Source: Cerina litoralis
GTDB taxonomy: Bacteria; Bacteroidota; Bacteroidia; Flavobacteriales; Flavobacteriaceae
Length of the DNA stretch: 64,000 nucleotides
Direction: 5' to 3'
NCBI GenBank assembly: GCA_022008415.1
Contig: JAIRBC010000010.1
Location: 107,176-171,175, forward strand
In this document: piece after piece, positions 35,114 through 44,460 of the stretch
Layout: each line of letters starts with the position of its first letter
Position numbering within the stretch: the first letter of the stretch is position 1
Notes under the pieces: generated by a model
Databases searched by the model: none
Told to the model about the DNA's origin: nothing
The model's input: only the letters and a program-made list of their open reading frames with translations
Made by a program: the position numbers and the translations under genes

Positions 35114-35609
35114 AATTGTGTTTTTTCATTAATCCTTCCCTTACTGCTTTTCTTGCCCTGGAGAGTGCCACGCGCACCGCCGTTGCCTTCATGTCCATTA
35201 ATTTTTCGATCTCCTCGTATTCATATCCTTCTACGTCCCGTAGCTGGAGAACCATTTTTTGCTGTTCGGGCAAGGTCTGGACTATTTTGTTTATCCATTC
35301 CAAACTATCGTTTACCTCGGACTGATTTTGTAACGAGGCGTTATTGTCCACATAGTTGTTGTGCACTAATGTAAGGGTACCCGCCTGCTTGGACTTTAAT
35401 CGATCCAAGCAAAAATTCTTGGTCATGGTCATGGCAACCGCTTCGACACTGTTATAGCTTTTAAACTTATTCTGTCCCGACCAAAGTTTTAACAAAATCT
35501 CCTGGGTAGCATCCTCGGCTTCTTCCGTGGAGACCAACAACCTCTTGGCCAGCCGAAAGAGCTTGTCCTTAAAGGGCATCACCAAGTTTAAAAATTCCGA
35601 TTGTTTCAT
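35100..35609 (-). CDS. ECF-type RNA polymerase sigma factor
   Basis: Sigma-70 family protein of 169 residues from the preferred start at 35609 (MKQSEFLNLVMPFKDKLFRLAKRLL); the frame could begin six residues earlier at 35627. Region 2 is visible around DATQEILLKLW and FKSYNSVEAVAMTMTKNFCLDRLK, and region 4 as LPEQQKMVLQLRDVEGYEYEEIEKLMDMKATAVRVALSRARKAVRE with its helix-turn-helix. It is first in an operon with the overlapping membrane protein and two DUF4252 genes, and divergent from the S41 peptidase gene, which may belong to its regulon. Confidence 0.93.
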   Translation of the reverse strand: MKQSEFLNLVMPFKDKLFRLAKRLLVSTEEAEDATQEILLKLWSGQNKFKSYNSVEAVAMTMTKNFCLDRLKSKQAGTLTLVHNNYVDNNASLQNQSEVNDSLEWINKIVQTLPEQQKMVLQLRDVEGYEYEEIEKLMDMKATAVRVALSRARKAVREGLMKKHNYGIG

Positions 35610-35853
35610 AGTTGATCGGGGCGCCATGATTTCCGTTCTGGATGCTTTTCAATAGGGAGACGAAAGAATCCTAAAATTGTTACAAAAAATTTTATTTTCT
35701 TTTAGATGTAACTAATTTAGCGTATTGTAAACCAATTCATTAATGTTTACGTATGTAGGTTAGAAGCAATGTGGAACTAAAAGATTTCCAATAGTGTTTT
35801 GTGACCACAATGTATTAAACCTTGCAACGCCCCTCACAATTTAAAAAAAAACA

Positions 35854-37317
35854 ATGAAGAAATACATTGGATTAATTCTCGCCTTATCAATTTTGATCAG
35901 TGGATGTAAAAAGGATGAAGACACCATTATTGATTCTTCGGTTCCAGAAAACATCACGGTACAAAATTTTATGTGGAAAGCGATGAACATCTGGTATTTT
36001 TGGCAACAGGATGTACCCGTTTTGGCCGATGATCATTTTAGTACCAACACCGAGTATATAGATTACCTAAAACAATTTGACGATCCAAAAGGATTCTATG
36101 AAGACCAACTACAGTATTCCGCAGACCGATTTAGTTTTCTTAGCGAAGATTATAAAACATTGGTCCAATCCTTAGCGGGCATTACCAAAAGTAATGGACT
36201 GGAGTTTGGATTGGTGCGCTTTCAGGGAAGTGATTTTGTATTTGGATACGTCAGATATGTCGTCCCCAATTCCAACGCCGCCACCAAGGATATTGGACGC
36301 GGGGATATTTTCACGGCTGTGGATGGACAAAAATTGGATGTCAACAACTATATAGACCTGTTATTCGGGGAAAACGACACCTATACCTTAACCATGGCCG
36401 ATATTTCTGACGGGGTCGCCACGGACAACGGCAAGGAAGTAACCCTGACCAAGGAGGAAGGTTTGGTAGAAAACCCCATTTTTCTCTCGAAGACCTTTGA
36501 AATCAACGGTAAAAAAATTGGATACCTCGTATACAATATCTTTATCCCGGAATACGACGAAGAACTCAACAAGGTTTTTGAGGAATTTAAGTCGCAGGGC
36601 GTATCTGACCTTATTTTGGACGTTCGCTATAATCCGGGCGGGGATGTAAATAGTTCCCGCTTATTGTCTAGCATGATTTACGGCACGGATACCGATAAGC
36701 TATATATCCATGAACGTTGGAACGACAAAATAGAGGCTGTTTTTAACCCGGAAGATCTAAACGATTACTTTGCCAATACTACCGGGAAAGGCACCCCAAT
36801 AAATACACTAGGCCTTAGCAAAGTATATATATTGACCACCAAGAGCACCGCATCGGCCAGCGAACTTGTCATAAATTGCCTGGCCCCTTATTTGGACGTG
36901 GAGCAAATAGGTACAAAGACAACTGGGAAAAACGAGTTCTCCCTGACCCTGGTAGATATTCCCTCCAACAGTTATGTTTACAATCCGAGCAAGGAGGAGG
37001 ATATCAACAAGAATAACAGTTGGGGCATTCAACCCTTGGTGGGCAGGAACGAAAACGCCGATGGCTTTTCTGATTATACTTCCGGTCTGGTTCCAGACAT
37101 TGAACTACCCGAAGATCTGGAAAACCTTGGGGTGTTGGGAGATCAGAACGAACCCTTGTTGGCACGTGCACTGCAGGAAATTACCGGCGTCACCGCTAAA
37201 AGGGATTTCCGGGCAAAAACACCGGTATATCTTATTACCAGCTCCAAAATGTTCACCCCGGTAAGGGACAATATGTATTTGGCCAATCCAAAAATCCCAA
37301 GTTTAACTACCCCGTAA
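35854..37317 (+). CDS. S41-family (C-terminal processing type) peptidase, lipoprotein
   Basis: Exported serine peptidase of 487 residues with lipobox ISGC (Cys18). An N-terminal helical cap (about 35-110), a PDZ-like domain (about 115-220) and the S41 catalytic domain are recognisable. The Ser-Lys dyad is intact: Ser334 in TASASE and Lys359 in TTGKNEF, exactly 25 residues apart as in Tsp/CtpA. It diverges from the sigma-factor operon and is followed after 97 bases by a head-GIN protein. Likely cleaves unknown periplasmic proteins. Confidence 0.92.
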   Translation: MKKYIGLILALSILISGCKKDEDTIIDSSVPENITVQNFMWKAMNIWYFWQQDVPVLADDHFSTNTEYIDYLKQFDDPKGFYEDQLQYSADRFSFLSEDYKTLVQSLAGITKSNGLEFGLVRFQGSDFVFGYVRYVVPNSNAATKDIGRGDIFTAVDGQKLDVNNYIDLLFGENDTYTLTMADISDGVATDNGKEVTLTKEEGLVENPIFLSKTFEINGKKIGYLVYNIFIPEYDEELNKVFEEFKSQGVSDLILDVRYNPGGDVNSSRLLSSMIYGTDTDKLYIHERWNDKIEAVFNPEDLNDYFANTTGKGTPINTLGLSKVYILTTKSTASASELVINCLAPYLDVEQIGTKTTGKNEFSLTLVDIPSNSYVYNPSKEEDINKNNSWGIQPLVGRNENADGFSDYTSGLVPDIELPEDLENLGVLGDQNEPLLARALQEITGVTAKRDFRAKTPVYLITSSKMFTPVRDNMYLANPKIPSLTTP

Positions 37318-37369
37318 AATTTATTGGATCCAATTAATCCCAAAACAGTACCGACCCAGAAAAAACACT

Positions 37370-37377
37370 TATATTTG
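37370..37377 (+). promoter_or_regulatory. Putative -7 promoter box for the head-GIN gene
   Basis: TATATTTG is a perfect TAnnTTTG, 37 bases before the ATG at 37415; no clear -33 TTG. Confidence 0.4.
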
Positions 37378-37414
37378 GGTTGTTTACACTGAGTTATCCA
37401 AACAAGAAACGAAT

Positions 37415-38092
37415 ATGAAAAAATCAAAAATTTTTATCGCAATTTTTCTGTTGACCGGGTTTTTGGTCTCCGCACAAGAAACCACGAAGGATTTAAAAAA
37501 ATTCACCAAAGTAAAAGTATACGATCAAATCGGGGTTACGCTGGTAAAGAGTTCCTCCAACAAGGCAGTAATCTCCGGAGACGACCAGGACCAAGTAGAA
37601 ATAGTAAATAAAAAAGGAGAACTCAAGGTAAAAATGCGGTTGGGAAAAATGCTTGCAGGGAAACACACCGACGTAATTCTCTATCATACCCAGGATCTAG
37701 AAAGTTTGGACGTAAACGAAAACGCTAAAATTTCGACCAAAGGCTCCTTGGAAGGAAAATACCTTACCCTTAGTGCCCAGGAGGGCGGGGAAATTGACGT
37801 CGCCGTAAAAGCCGAAAACGTCGCTTCCAAGGCTATAACCGGAGGTATTATTATAGTTTCCGGATCCGCAACCATACAAAAAATCGACATTAATTCCGGT
37901 GGTTCCTTTGATGGCAGGAAACTAAGCAATGATCAGACTACCGTAAAAGTTCTTGCGGGCGGCAATGCATCCGTCAACTCTAAAAAAATGGTAGATGCAC
38001 ACGTAACCGCTGGCGGGAGTATCGATATTTACGGAAGTCCCGAAAAAGTAGACCAGGACAAGGCCCTTGGAGGAACGATTACCTTGCACTAG
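37415..38092 (+). CDS. Head GIN domain (DUF2807) exported protein
   Basis: Protein of 225 residues with a signal peptide (MKKSKIFIAIFLLTGFLVSA) and a repetitive right-handed beta-helix-like body of short strands with glycine/asparagine turns (GGEIDVAVKAENVASKAITGGIIIVSGSA), the DUF2807 or putative auto-transporter adhesin head GIN fold. Function unknown. It has its own -7 box, so may be transcribed apart from the S41 gene. Converges with the second MscS gene. Confidence 0.87.
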   Translation: MKKSKIFIAIFLLTGFLVSAQETTKDLKKFTKVKVYDQIGVTLVKSSSNKAVISGDDQDQVEIVNKKGELKVKMRLGKMLAGKHTDVILYHTQDLESLDVNENAKISTKGSLEGKYLTLSAQEGGEIDVAVKAENVASKAITGGIIIVSGSATIQKIDINSGGSFDGRKLSNDQTTVKVLAGGNASVNSKKMVDAHVTAGGSIDIYGSPEKVDQDKALGGTITLH

Positions 38093-38126
38093 AATAAAAA
38101 CACAGGCTTTATAAGCCAATTATATT

Positions 38127-38160
38127 GGGGAGGGCCAAAGAAAATTCTATGGTCCTTCCC
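38127..38160 (-). terminator. Weak hairpin at the 3' end of the second mscS gene
   Basis: GGGGAGGGCCA pairs imperfectly (two mismatches or G-U) with TGGTCCTTCCC across an AT-rich loop, overlapping the stop codon at 38147. No good T run follows, so termination is only possible. Confidence 0.3.
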
Positions 38161-39055
38161 GGTTCTTATCCCTGTCTATTCGCAGATCGTTCTTTGCAAA
38201 ATCCAACGTTCGGATGGGAAAGGGAATGTTGATATTGTTTTCCTTAAAATGTTGTCTTATCAATTTTATAGCTTTGTGCCTGGCCCCATATTCTTCCCTT
38301 GTACGAGTCATATCTACCCAAAACCGGGTTACAAAATTTATGGAACTATCGCCAAATTCGGTGAAATAGAATTCGATCCCCTCCCCCGTCCGCTGTTCAA
38401 AATTTTCGGCTATTACTCTTGTTACCAAATCTTCAACTTGCTGAAGGTCGGATTCGTACCCTACCCCGCAGCCAACTGAAATTCTACTCCTTGAACTTAG
38501 GGAATAATTGAGGAACGGTTTTTCCGTAAATTTGGAATTGGGAATGATCACATAATTTCCATCCGTCCTATGGATCATTATATTGCGCAAGTTAATTTCG
38601 GCAACAAAACCCTTAATATCGTCCGATTCTATATAATCATTGATACGGATATGCGGAAGGAACGAAAGCACCACCCCGCTAAATGTATCGCTCAACGTAC
38701 CCTGCAGGGCCAAGCCTATGGCAAGTCCTATAACCCCAGCCCCGGCAAGGACACCGGTAAGCAACCGATCCAACCCCAAGACTCCTGTTGATATGAAAAA
38801 CCCGACGAGCAGGACGACAATAAATATCATCTTGCTAATAATCTCCCTGATAGAAACCTGGCTTATACGCTTTAGCAGAACATTCTTAAAAAATCGGGAC
38901 AACCCTCTTGCAATGAAGTAGAACGCCGTCATTATAAGTATCGCCATGACAATGTTGGGCAAGTTTAAAATTAGCGCATCCAACCAACCATCGAGCTTAT
39001 TCCAAAGCTTGGCCATTGCATCCTCAATCGAAAATTTATTTTGTAAAAGATTCAT
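38147..39055 (-). CDS. MscS-family mechanosensitive channel, second copy
   Basis: Channel protein of 302 residues. Membrane helices near 30-50, 70-92 and the pore helix 98-128 (GVLAGAGVIGLAIGLALQGTLSDTFSGVV), then a beta domain with HIRINDYIESDDIKGFVAEINLRNIMIHRTDGNYVIIPNSKF and a C-terminal domain. It is divergent from tamB. It differs from the channel at 31847 throughout except at the pore helix, so the two are old paralogues, not a recent duplication. Confidence 0.92.
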   Translation of the reverse strand: MNLLQNKFSIEDAMAKLWNKLDGWLDALILNLPNIVMAILIMTAFYFIARGLSRFFKNVLLKRISQVSIREIISKMIFIVVLLVGFFISTGVLGLDRLLTGVLAGAGVIGLAIGLALQGTLSDTFSGVVLSFLPHIRINDYIESDDIKGFVAEINLRNIMIHRTDGNYVIIPNSKFTEKPFLNYSLSSRSRISVGCGVGYESDLQQVEDLVTRVIAENFEQRTGEGIEFYFTEFGDSSINFVTRFWVDMTRTREEYGARHKAIKLIRQHFKENNINIPFPIRTLDFAKNDLRIDRDKNREGP

Positions 39056-39435
39056 AATCTTAAATATGCTCGTTAAAAGTTAGGGCGTCCATATCCATAA
39101 AAGTAAGCAAAGAATGCCTCCGATCATCGAAAAAGTGAAAATTTATGATCCCCAAGGACACCTAATATTTTGGTGTCTCCCACAAAAGCAAATGAACTAC
39201 CCCGATATATAAAAATAGTAACTAGTCCGGTAAAGGATGATCTTATCAATCCAAATATTGACGATATAAACTTACCGTCACGAAAAAAGTAAATGGTTTG
39301 TTTAAGTTTATGTTATTTTGTTGCCAATGAAATGGTTTAAACTATTTCGGTACTTATAAATAAAGGTATTATAATTTTTATAAAATTTACCTCGTAGCTT
39401 TACCGCAAAGGGAAGGAGCGTTATGAATCCGCTTT
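39056..39435. other. 380-base intergenic stretch between divergent mscS and tamB
   Basis: AT-rich. It should hold the promoters of both genes but no box matches consensus well (TAGCTTTA at 39396 is the closest for tamB). A small hairpin GACACC/GGTGTC (39157-39177) is present. No coding frame was found. Confidence 0.4.
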
Positions 39436-42400
39436 ATGGCCAAGAAAGAAAAGCAAAAAAAATACAGGTTTCTAAAGATCGCAACACGAATCGCAACGGT
39501 ACTTTTGCTGTTTTTCATCGTTCTGGTCCTGCTAGTGAGAAGTCCTTGGGGACAAGGCATTATTGTCTCTAAGGTTTTAGATCGGATAGCCCAGAGAACC
39601 GATACCAAAGTTACAATAGATCGTCTTTTCCTCACCTTTTCCGGCGCCATTTCCATTGAGGGGCTTTATCTGGAGGACAAAAAAGGGGATACCTTGCTAT
39701 ACTCCCAAAGCCTGGAAGCCTCAATTGGGCTATTTCCCTTGATTCGGGGCACGGAATTTGATCTAAGTTCCTTGGATTGGACCGGTTTAAAAGCCAATAT
39801 CGAAAGAAAAGAGAGTACAGGTAAATTTAATTTTGATTTTCTAATCGATGCGTTTACCGCTACAGATACTACCCAAGGAGCGGACACCACTGCCCAAAGT
39901 ATGAAAATAAAAGTAGGAAACATTAATCTTAATGATTTTAACCTGCAATACAAGGACGAAGTACTGGGAATCCGGAGTAAGATTTCCCTGGGACAACTTG
40001 GACTAAAAATTGATGAACTTAATCTGGACGGGATGCGTTTCCGAGCTGGGAATTTTAACCTTTCCAATTCCAAAATCGCGTATAAACAGTCCAAGCCGTT
40101 TGAACCCGGTCCAGATTCACCTTCCACCGGTCCCCTCCCCTATATAGCGATCGATAATTTCCGGATGGATGAGGTTACCCTGCAGTATCAGTCCCTACCA
40201 GACCAGCAAATGGCCCACATAAAACTGGTGGATCTTAAGTTTGAATTGCCAGAGGCCGACTTGGAAAATAAAACCTTGGAATTGGGAAAATTGGCCCTCC
40301 ACAATTCGGATTTTCAATTTACGGCATCCACAAAGCGCAAAGAAGATACAACGGATACGACCAACCCCGAACCGATTACGTTTAGCTGGCTCGATTGGAA
40401 GATAAAAGTCGATGAACTTGATCTACTCAAAAACCGAATTGAGTTTAGGCAAGGCAACATACCCGACTCCGTAGGAGTTTTTAACCCGAGCCATCTTCTT
40501 TTCCATGATTTAACCATAAATGCTAGGGATTTGTCCCTAGTAAACGAAGCGGCCAAACTACAACTGAATGCTTTCTCGTTTTTTGAACGAAGTGGTTTGC
40601 AGCTGCACGACCTTACCCTAGATCTCCACATCAACCAAAAGGAGCTTTCCCTCAACAATTTAGTACTAAAGACCAAGAATAGCGGCCTAAACGGAAAATT
40701 GCAAATGAACTATCCTTCCTTGGAGCGGTTGCTAAACGCCCCCGATAAAGCTACCGTTGCCGTAAGTATCCCCAAAATTTACCTAAGTGCCAAGGACGCA
40801 TTTATTTTTCGCTCCTCCTTGGCAGGCAATACGTATTTACAAGCACTTTCGGATAAAACCATAAACGGTAATCTGGAAGCCGACGGAACGTTGGCAGAAA
40901 TGACTTTTCAAAATACGGTATTAAAATGGGGAAAATCGACCTCCCTAAAAGTTAATGGCTCGATAAAAAATATGACTAGGACGGATCTGCTGGCATTCAA
41001 TTTGGACACCATCCTATTTAAGACAGACAGCACGGACATCGGCAAGTTTATCTCCGAAAACGATTTAGGTGTCCGGATACCCGATACCTTAGATTTACAA
41101 GGAAACCTTGTGGGCAATCTCAATAAAATGGCCACCAAGACCCAATTAATTACGTCGGAAGGTACTATTAATTTAGAAGGCAATATTTTCAACAATGAAA
41201 CCCTTTCCTTCGAAGCACAGTTGCAAATAGATAAGCTTGAAATAGGAAAGATTTTTCTAAACGATAAAATCGGAGCGCTCTCTCTTACTGCAAATGCCTC
41301 GGGTAAAGGGTCGTCGTTCAGTAGTTTAGACGCTCGTTTAAGCTCGGATATTAAGTCCCTGTCCTACGATTCCTACGACCTGTCCAACATAAAGTTGGAA
41401 GGAAAAATGAAAGATGGAAAGGGAGAGGCCAATTTGACCTATAAGGACGATAACTTAGATCTGGATTCCAAACTCCTCATGAAACTCGATTCCGTATCGT
41501 CTAAATTGGCCCTAACTTTAGACATGAAGGGAGCAGATCTGGCGGCACTCGGACTTACACGCAAAGCGATTAAGACAAAATTTAACTTGCGAGCCAACTT
41601 TACCGGTAACAAGGACAATTTTGATTTTGACGCTAACATCGATGATGGCGTAGCGATCTATGACCAGAATTCTGTTCCGTATGGAGGCTTTAACGCCCAC
41701 GCGACGGTCCGGAAAAATTTGACCCAGGTCCAGATAGAAAGTAGTATTTTGGATTTAGACCTCAATTCCAACGTGTCGCCATCGATCCTGACCCAGGAAC
41801 TAAAGCAACATTTTAGTAATTATCTTTCCGATACCATCCAAAAAAGCGCCCTAAAGCCTTCCGTTGCCATGAACATAGATATGGCCCTACACAACCCACC
41901 AATCCTTAAAAATGTATTCTTGGAGGGCTTGGATCAAATGGATTCAGTGCGGCTAAAGGTCAAGTTTGATGAGGCGGCCCCTCAACTCACGGCCAGTTTA
42001 AAGGCACTTCACGTGCAATACAAACAGAACAATTTAGATAGTCTCCGCTTGCATCTATCGGGCAATCCTGAAAATCTCAATTTTGATGTCGGCTGGGAAC
42101 AACTGAAAACAGGTCCCCTTTCCATCCCTAAGGTTTCCTTAAACGGATCGCTCAAAGACCAAAAAATAACAATGGATTTCGATACGTTTTCCGAAGGCGA
42201 AAAACTGGCCCACGTACGGTCTGAGATAGAAATGAAAGGAGACAGTATCGTATATCGCATTGTTCCGGACGAACTGATCTTAAACAAAAAATCATGGTCC
42301 ATTCCTACAAGCAACCAAATTATTTGGTCTAACAAATACCTTGCCGTCACCGATTTTGAACTGGACAGAGAGCGACAAAAGTTCGCGTTAAGTACCTCTT

Positions 42401-44460
42401 TAAACGGGGTAGCCCAAGATCATTTGGCAATTATCTTCGAGAATTTTAACCTTGCCACCTTTACCCGTTTCTTAAACACCGAGAAGGTATTGGCCAAGGG
42501 AGCCATTAACGGCCAAATGGTGATAGAAAATCCCTTTGGCGACCTTGGGATATTGGCAGGTCTTACCCTAAATGACCTAGATGTTCTGGGGATACCTTTG
42601 GGCCAATTGACTGTTAAGGCAGACACTCCAAAAGGCAAGCAATATAATGTTGATCTTTCCCTCAAGGGAAAAACCGTTGATCTGGGATTACAGGGAAGTT
42701 ATGTTGCGGCCCAAGCCGAATCCTCCATCGATTTCATTTTTTTATTGGACCACCTCGACATAAAGGCATTGGAGCGCTTAACGGAAAACACAATTTCGGA
42801 ATCGGAAGGTAGTATTTCCGGTCGCGTAGAAATTAGTGGAACCACCGCAAATCCAAAATATTCGGGAAGTTTTAACTTAAATGGGGCCTCCGCGGTCCTC
42901 AAGGCATTGAACTCCAAATTTACGCTGCCAAACGAGGATATTAAGCTAGATAACGAAGGCCTTTATTTTAACAACTTCACCATAGTGGATGGCGATAACG
43001 ATAAATTTCAATTAGACGGAATGGTCTCTACCAAGGACTATACCAATCCTTCCTTCGACCTTACCTTGGCCGCCAAACATTTTCAAGTGGTCAACTCTAC
43101 CCAAGAGGACAATGACCTTTTTTACGGAAAAATAAACCTAGATACCGATCTCGCGATTTCGGGAGACCTGTCCATACCCAAAGTCCAAGGAACATTTAAG
43201 GTAAACGAGGGATCGGACTTTACCTTTGTAGTGCCAGAAGATCAAGTGGCCCTCACGGAAAAAGAAGGGGTGGTCATCTTTGTAAACAAAGATAATCCCA
43301 ATGACATACTCACCCGGGACCATGATAATGAAACCTCGGCCTCCGTACTCAAGGGATACGACATAGATGTGGCGCTCTCCGTGGACGGGAGCTCCGTTTT
43401 TAAGGTGGTTATAGACGAACGTGCCGGAGACAATTTCCAAATTTCCGGCAATGGGGATTTCCAATTGGGGATAGAGCCCAATGGCCGTACTACCCTTACG
43501 GGAAAATATGAGGTAAACGACGGTTATTATGAGGCCGGACTGTACAATCTGGTAAAGAAAAAATTTAACATAGCCAAAGGTAGTACCATTACGTGGAACG
43601 GCAATCCTATGGACGCAACCCTGGATATCCGGGCCATATACAAGGTAGAGACCTCGGCAGCACCCTTAATGGCCGATAAGACCTCGGGAGAAAGTGCCCA
43701 AAACTCCGAGAAATTCCGGCAGAAATTACCATTTTTGGTTTATTTGGACGTGGATGGGGTATTGTTGAAACCCGAGATTTCTTTTCAATTAGACATGCCC
43801 GAAGATAAGAGGGGAGAAATGGGCGGTGAGGTCTTTGGAAGGGTGGAACAGTTGAACGAACAAAAGGACGAGTTGAACAAGCAAGTATTTTCACTTTTGG
43901 CACTAAACCAGTTTTTTCCGGCTACGGGAAGCGATGGCAGTTCTGGTGGTGCGGCATCCATAGCCCGTGACAATGTGAACGATGTGCTTTCGGGCCAGCT
44001 AAACAACTTTTCCAATAAATTGCTGGGCAATACCGGTCTAGAAGTCGATTTTGGCCTCAATAGCTTTACGGACTACCAGGGTAGTTCCTCGGAAAACCGA
44101 ACACAATTGGATATCAATGCCCGTAAACGTCTCTTCAACGATCGTCTTATTGTACAAGTGGGCAGCGAGGTCGATATAGAGGGGAGCAGCCCCAATACCG
44201 ACGATAGCACCCCAATGATCGGAAATGTAAGCCTTGAATATCTGCTTACCGAAAATGGAAAATTCAGGTTAAAGGGTTTTCGTGAAAACGAATATGAAAG
44301 CGTCGTGGATGGGCAACTGGTGGTAACGGGGATCGCATTGATCTTTAGCAAGGAATTCAACAAGTTCAAAGAGCTTTGGGCCAAGGAAATTAAGGAAGAA
44401 GCGGACAAACAGAATAAAAAGGAATCCATGACAGAACAAAAGCGTAATAGCGATAGATAA
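39436..44460 (+). CDS. tamB: TamB-domain translocation/assembly protein
   Basis: Very large (1674 residues) AsmA/TamB-like protein anchored in the inner membrane by one N-terminal helix (about 14-35, IATRIATVLLLFFIVLVLLV). A periplasm-spanning series of beta-taco repeats follows, and the TamB (DUF490) domain occupies about the last 400 residues (GDFQLGIEPNGRTTLTGKYEVNDGYYEAGLYNLVKKKFNIAKGSTITWNG). Such proteins bridge inner and outer membranes and are implicated in outer-membrane protein assembly or phospholipid transport. The next gene encodes its partner TamL in the same reading frame, separated only by the TAA stop. Confidence 0.92.
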   Translation: MAKKEKQKKYRFLKIATRIATVLLLFFIVLVLLVRSPWGQGIIVSKVLDRIAQRTDTKVTIDRLFLTFSGAISIEGLYLEDKKGDTLLYSQSLEASIGLFPLIRGTEFDLSSLDWTGLKANIERKESTGKFNFDFLIDAFTATDTTQGADTTAQSMKIKVGNINLNDFNLQYKDEVLGIRSKISLGQLGLKIDELNLDGMRFRAGNFNLSNSKIAYKQSKPFEPGPDSPSTGPLPYIAIDNFRMDEVTLQYQSLPDQQMAHIKLVDLKFELPEADLENKTLELGKLALHNSDFQFTASTKRKEDTTDTTNPEPITFSWLDWKIKVDELDLLKNRIEFRQGNIPDSVGVFNPSHLLFHDLTINARDLSLVNEAAKLQLNAFSFFERSGLQLHDLTLDLHINQKELSLNNLVLKTKNSGLNGKLQMNYPSLERLLNAPDKATVAVSIPKIYLSAKDAFIFRSSLAGNTYLQALSDKTINGNLEADGTLAEMTFQNTVLKWGKSTSLKVNGSIKNMTRTDLLAFNLDTILFKTDSTDIGKFISENDLGVRIPDTLDLQGNLVGNLNKMATKTQLITSEGTINLEGNIFNNETLSFEAQLQIDKLEIGKIFLNDKIGALSLTANASGKGSSFSSLDARLSSDIKSLSYDSYDLSNIKLEGKMKDGKGEANLTYKDDNLDLDSKLLMKLDSVSSKLALTLDMKGADLAALGLTRKAIKTKFNLRANFTGNKDNFDFDANIDDGVAIYDQNSVPYGGFNAHATVRKNLTQVQIESSILDLDLNSNVSPSILTQELKQHFSNYLSDTIQKSALKPSVAMNIDMALHNPPILKNVFLEGLDQMDSVRLKVKFDEAAPQLTASLKALHVQYKQNNLDSLRLHLSGNPENLNFDVGWEQLKTGPLSIPKVSLNGSLKDQKITMDFDTFSEGEKLAHVRSEIEMKGDSIVYRIVPDELILNKKSWSIPTSNQIIWSNKYLAVTDFELDRERQKFALSTSLNGVAQDHLAIIFENFNLATFTRFLNTEKVLAKGAINGQMVIENPFGDLGILAGLTLNDLDVLGIPLGQLTVKADTPKGKQYNVDLSLKGKTVDLGLQGSYVAAQAESSIDFIFLLDHLDIKALERLTENTISESEGSISGRVEISGTTANPKYSGSFNLNGASAVLKALNSKFTLPNEDIKLDNEGLYFNNFTIVDGDNDKFQLDGMVSTKDYTNPSFDLTLAAKHFQVVNSTQEDNDLFYGKINLDTDLAISGDLSIPKVQGTFKVNEGSDFTFVVPEDQVALTEKEGVVIFVNKDNPNDILTRDHDNETSASVLKGYDIDVALSVDGSSVFKVVIDERAGDNFQISGNGDFQLGIEPNGRTTLTGKYEVNDGYYEAGLYNLVKKKFNIAKGSTITWNGNPMDATLDIRAIYKVETSAAPLMADKTSGESAQNSEKFRQKLPFLVYLDVDGVLLKPEISFQLDMPEDKRGEMGGEVFGRVEQLNEQKDELNKQVFSLLALNQFFPATGSDGSSGGAASIARDNVNDVLSGQLNNFSNKLLGNTGLEVDFGLNSFTDYQGSSSENRTQLDINARKRLFNDRLIVQVGSEVDIEGSSPNTDDSTPMIGNVSLEYLLTENGKFRLKGFRENEYESVVDGQLVVTGIALIFSKEFNKFKELWAKEIKEEADKQNKKESMTEQKRNSDR

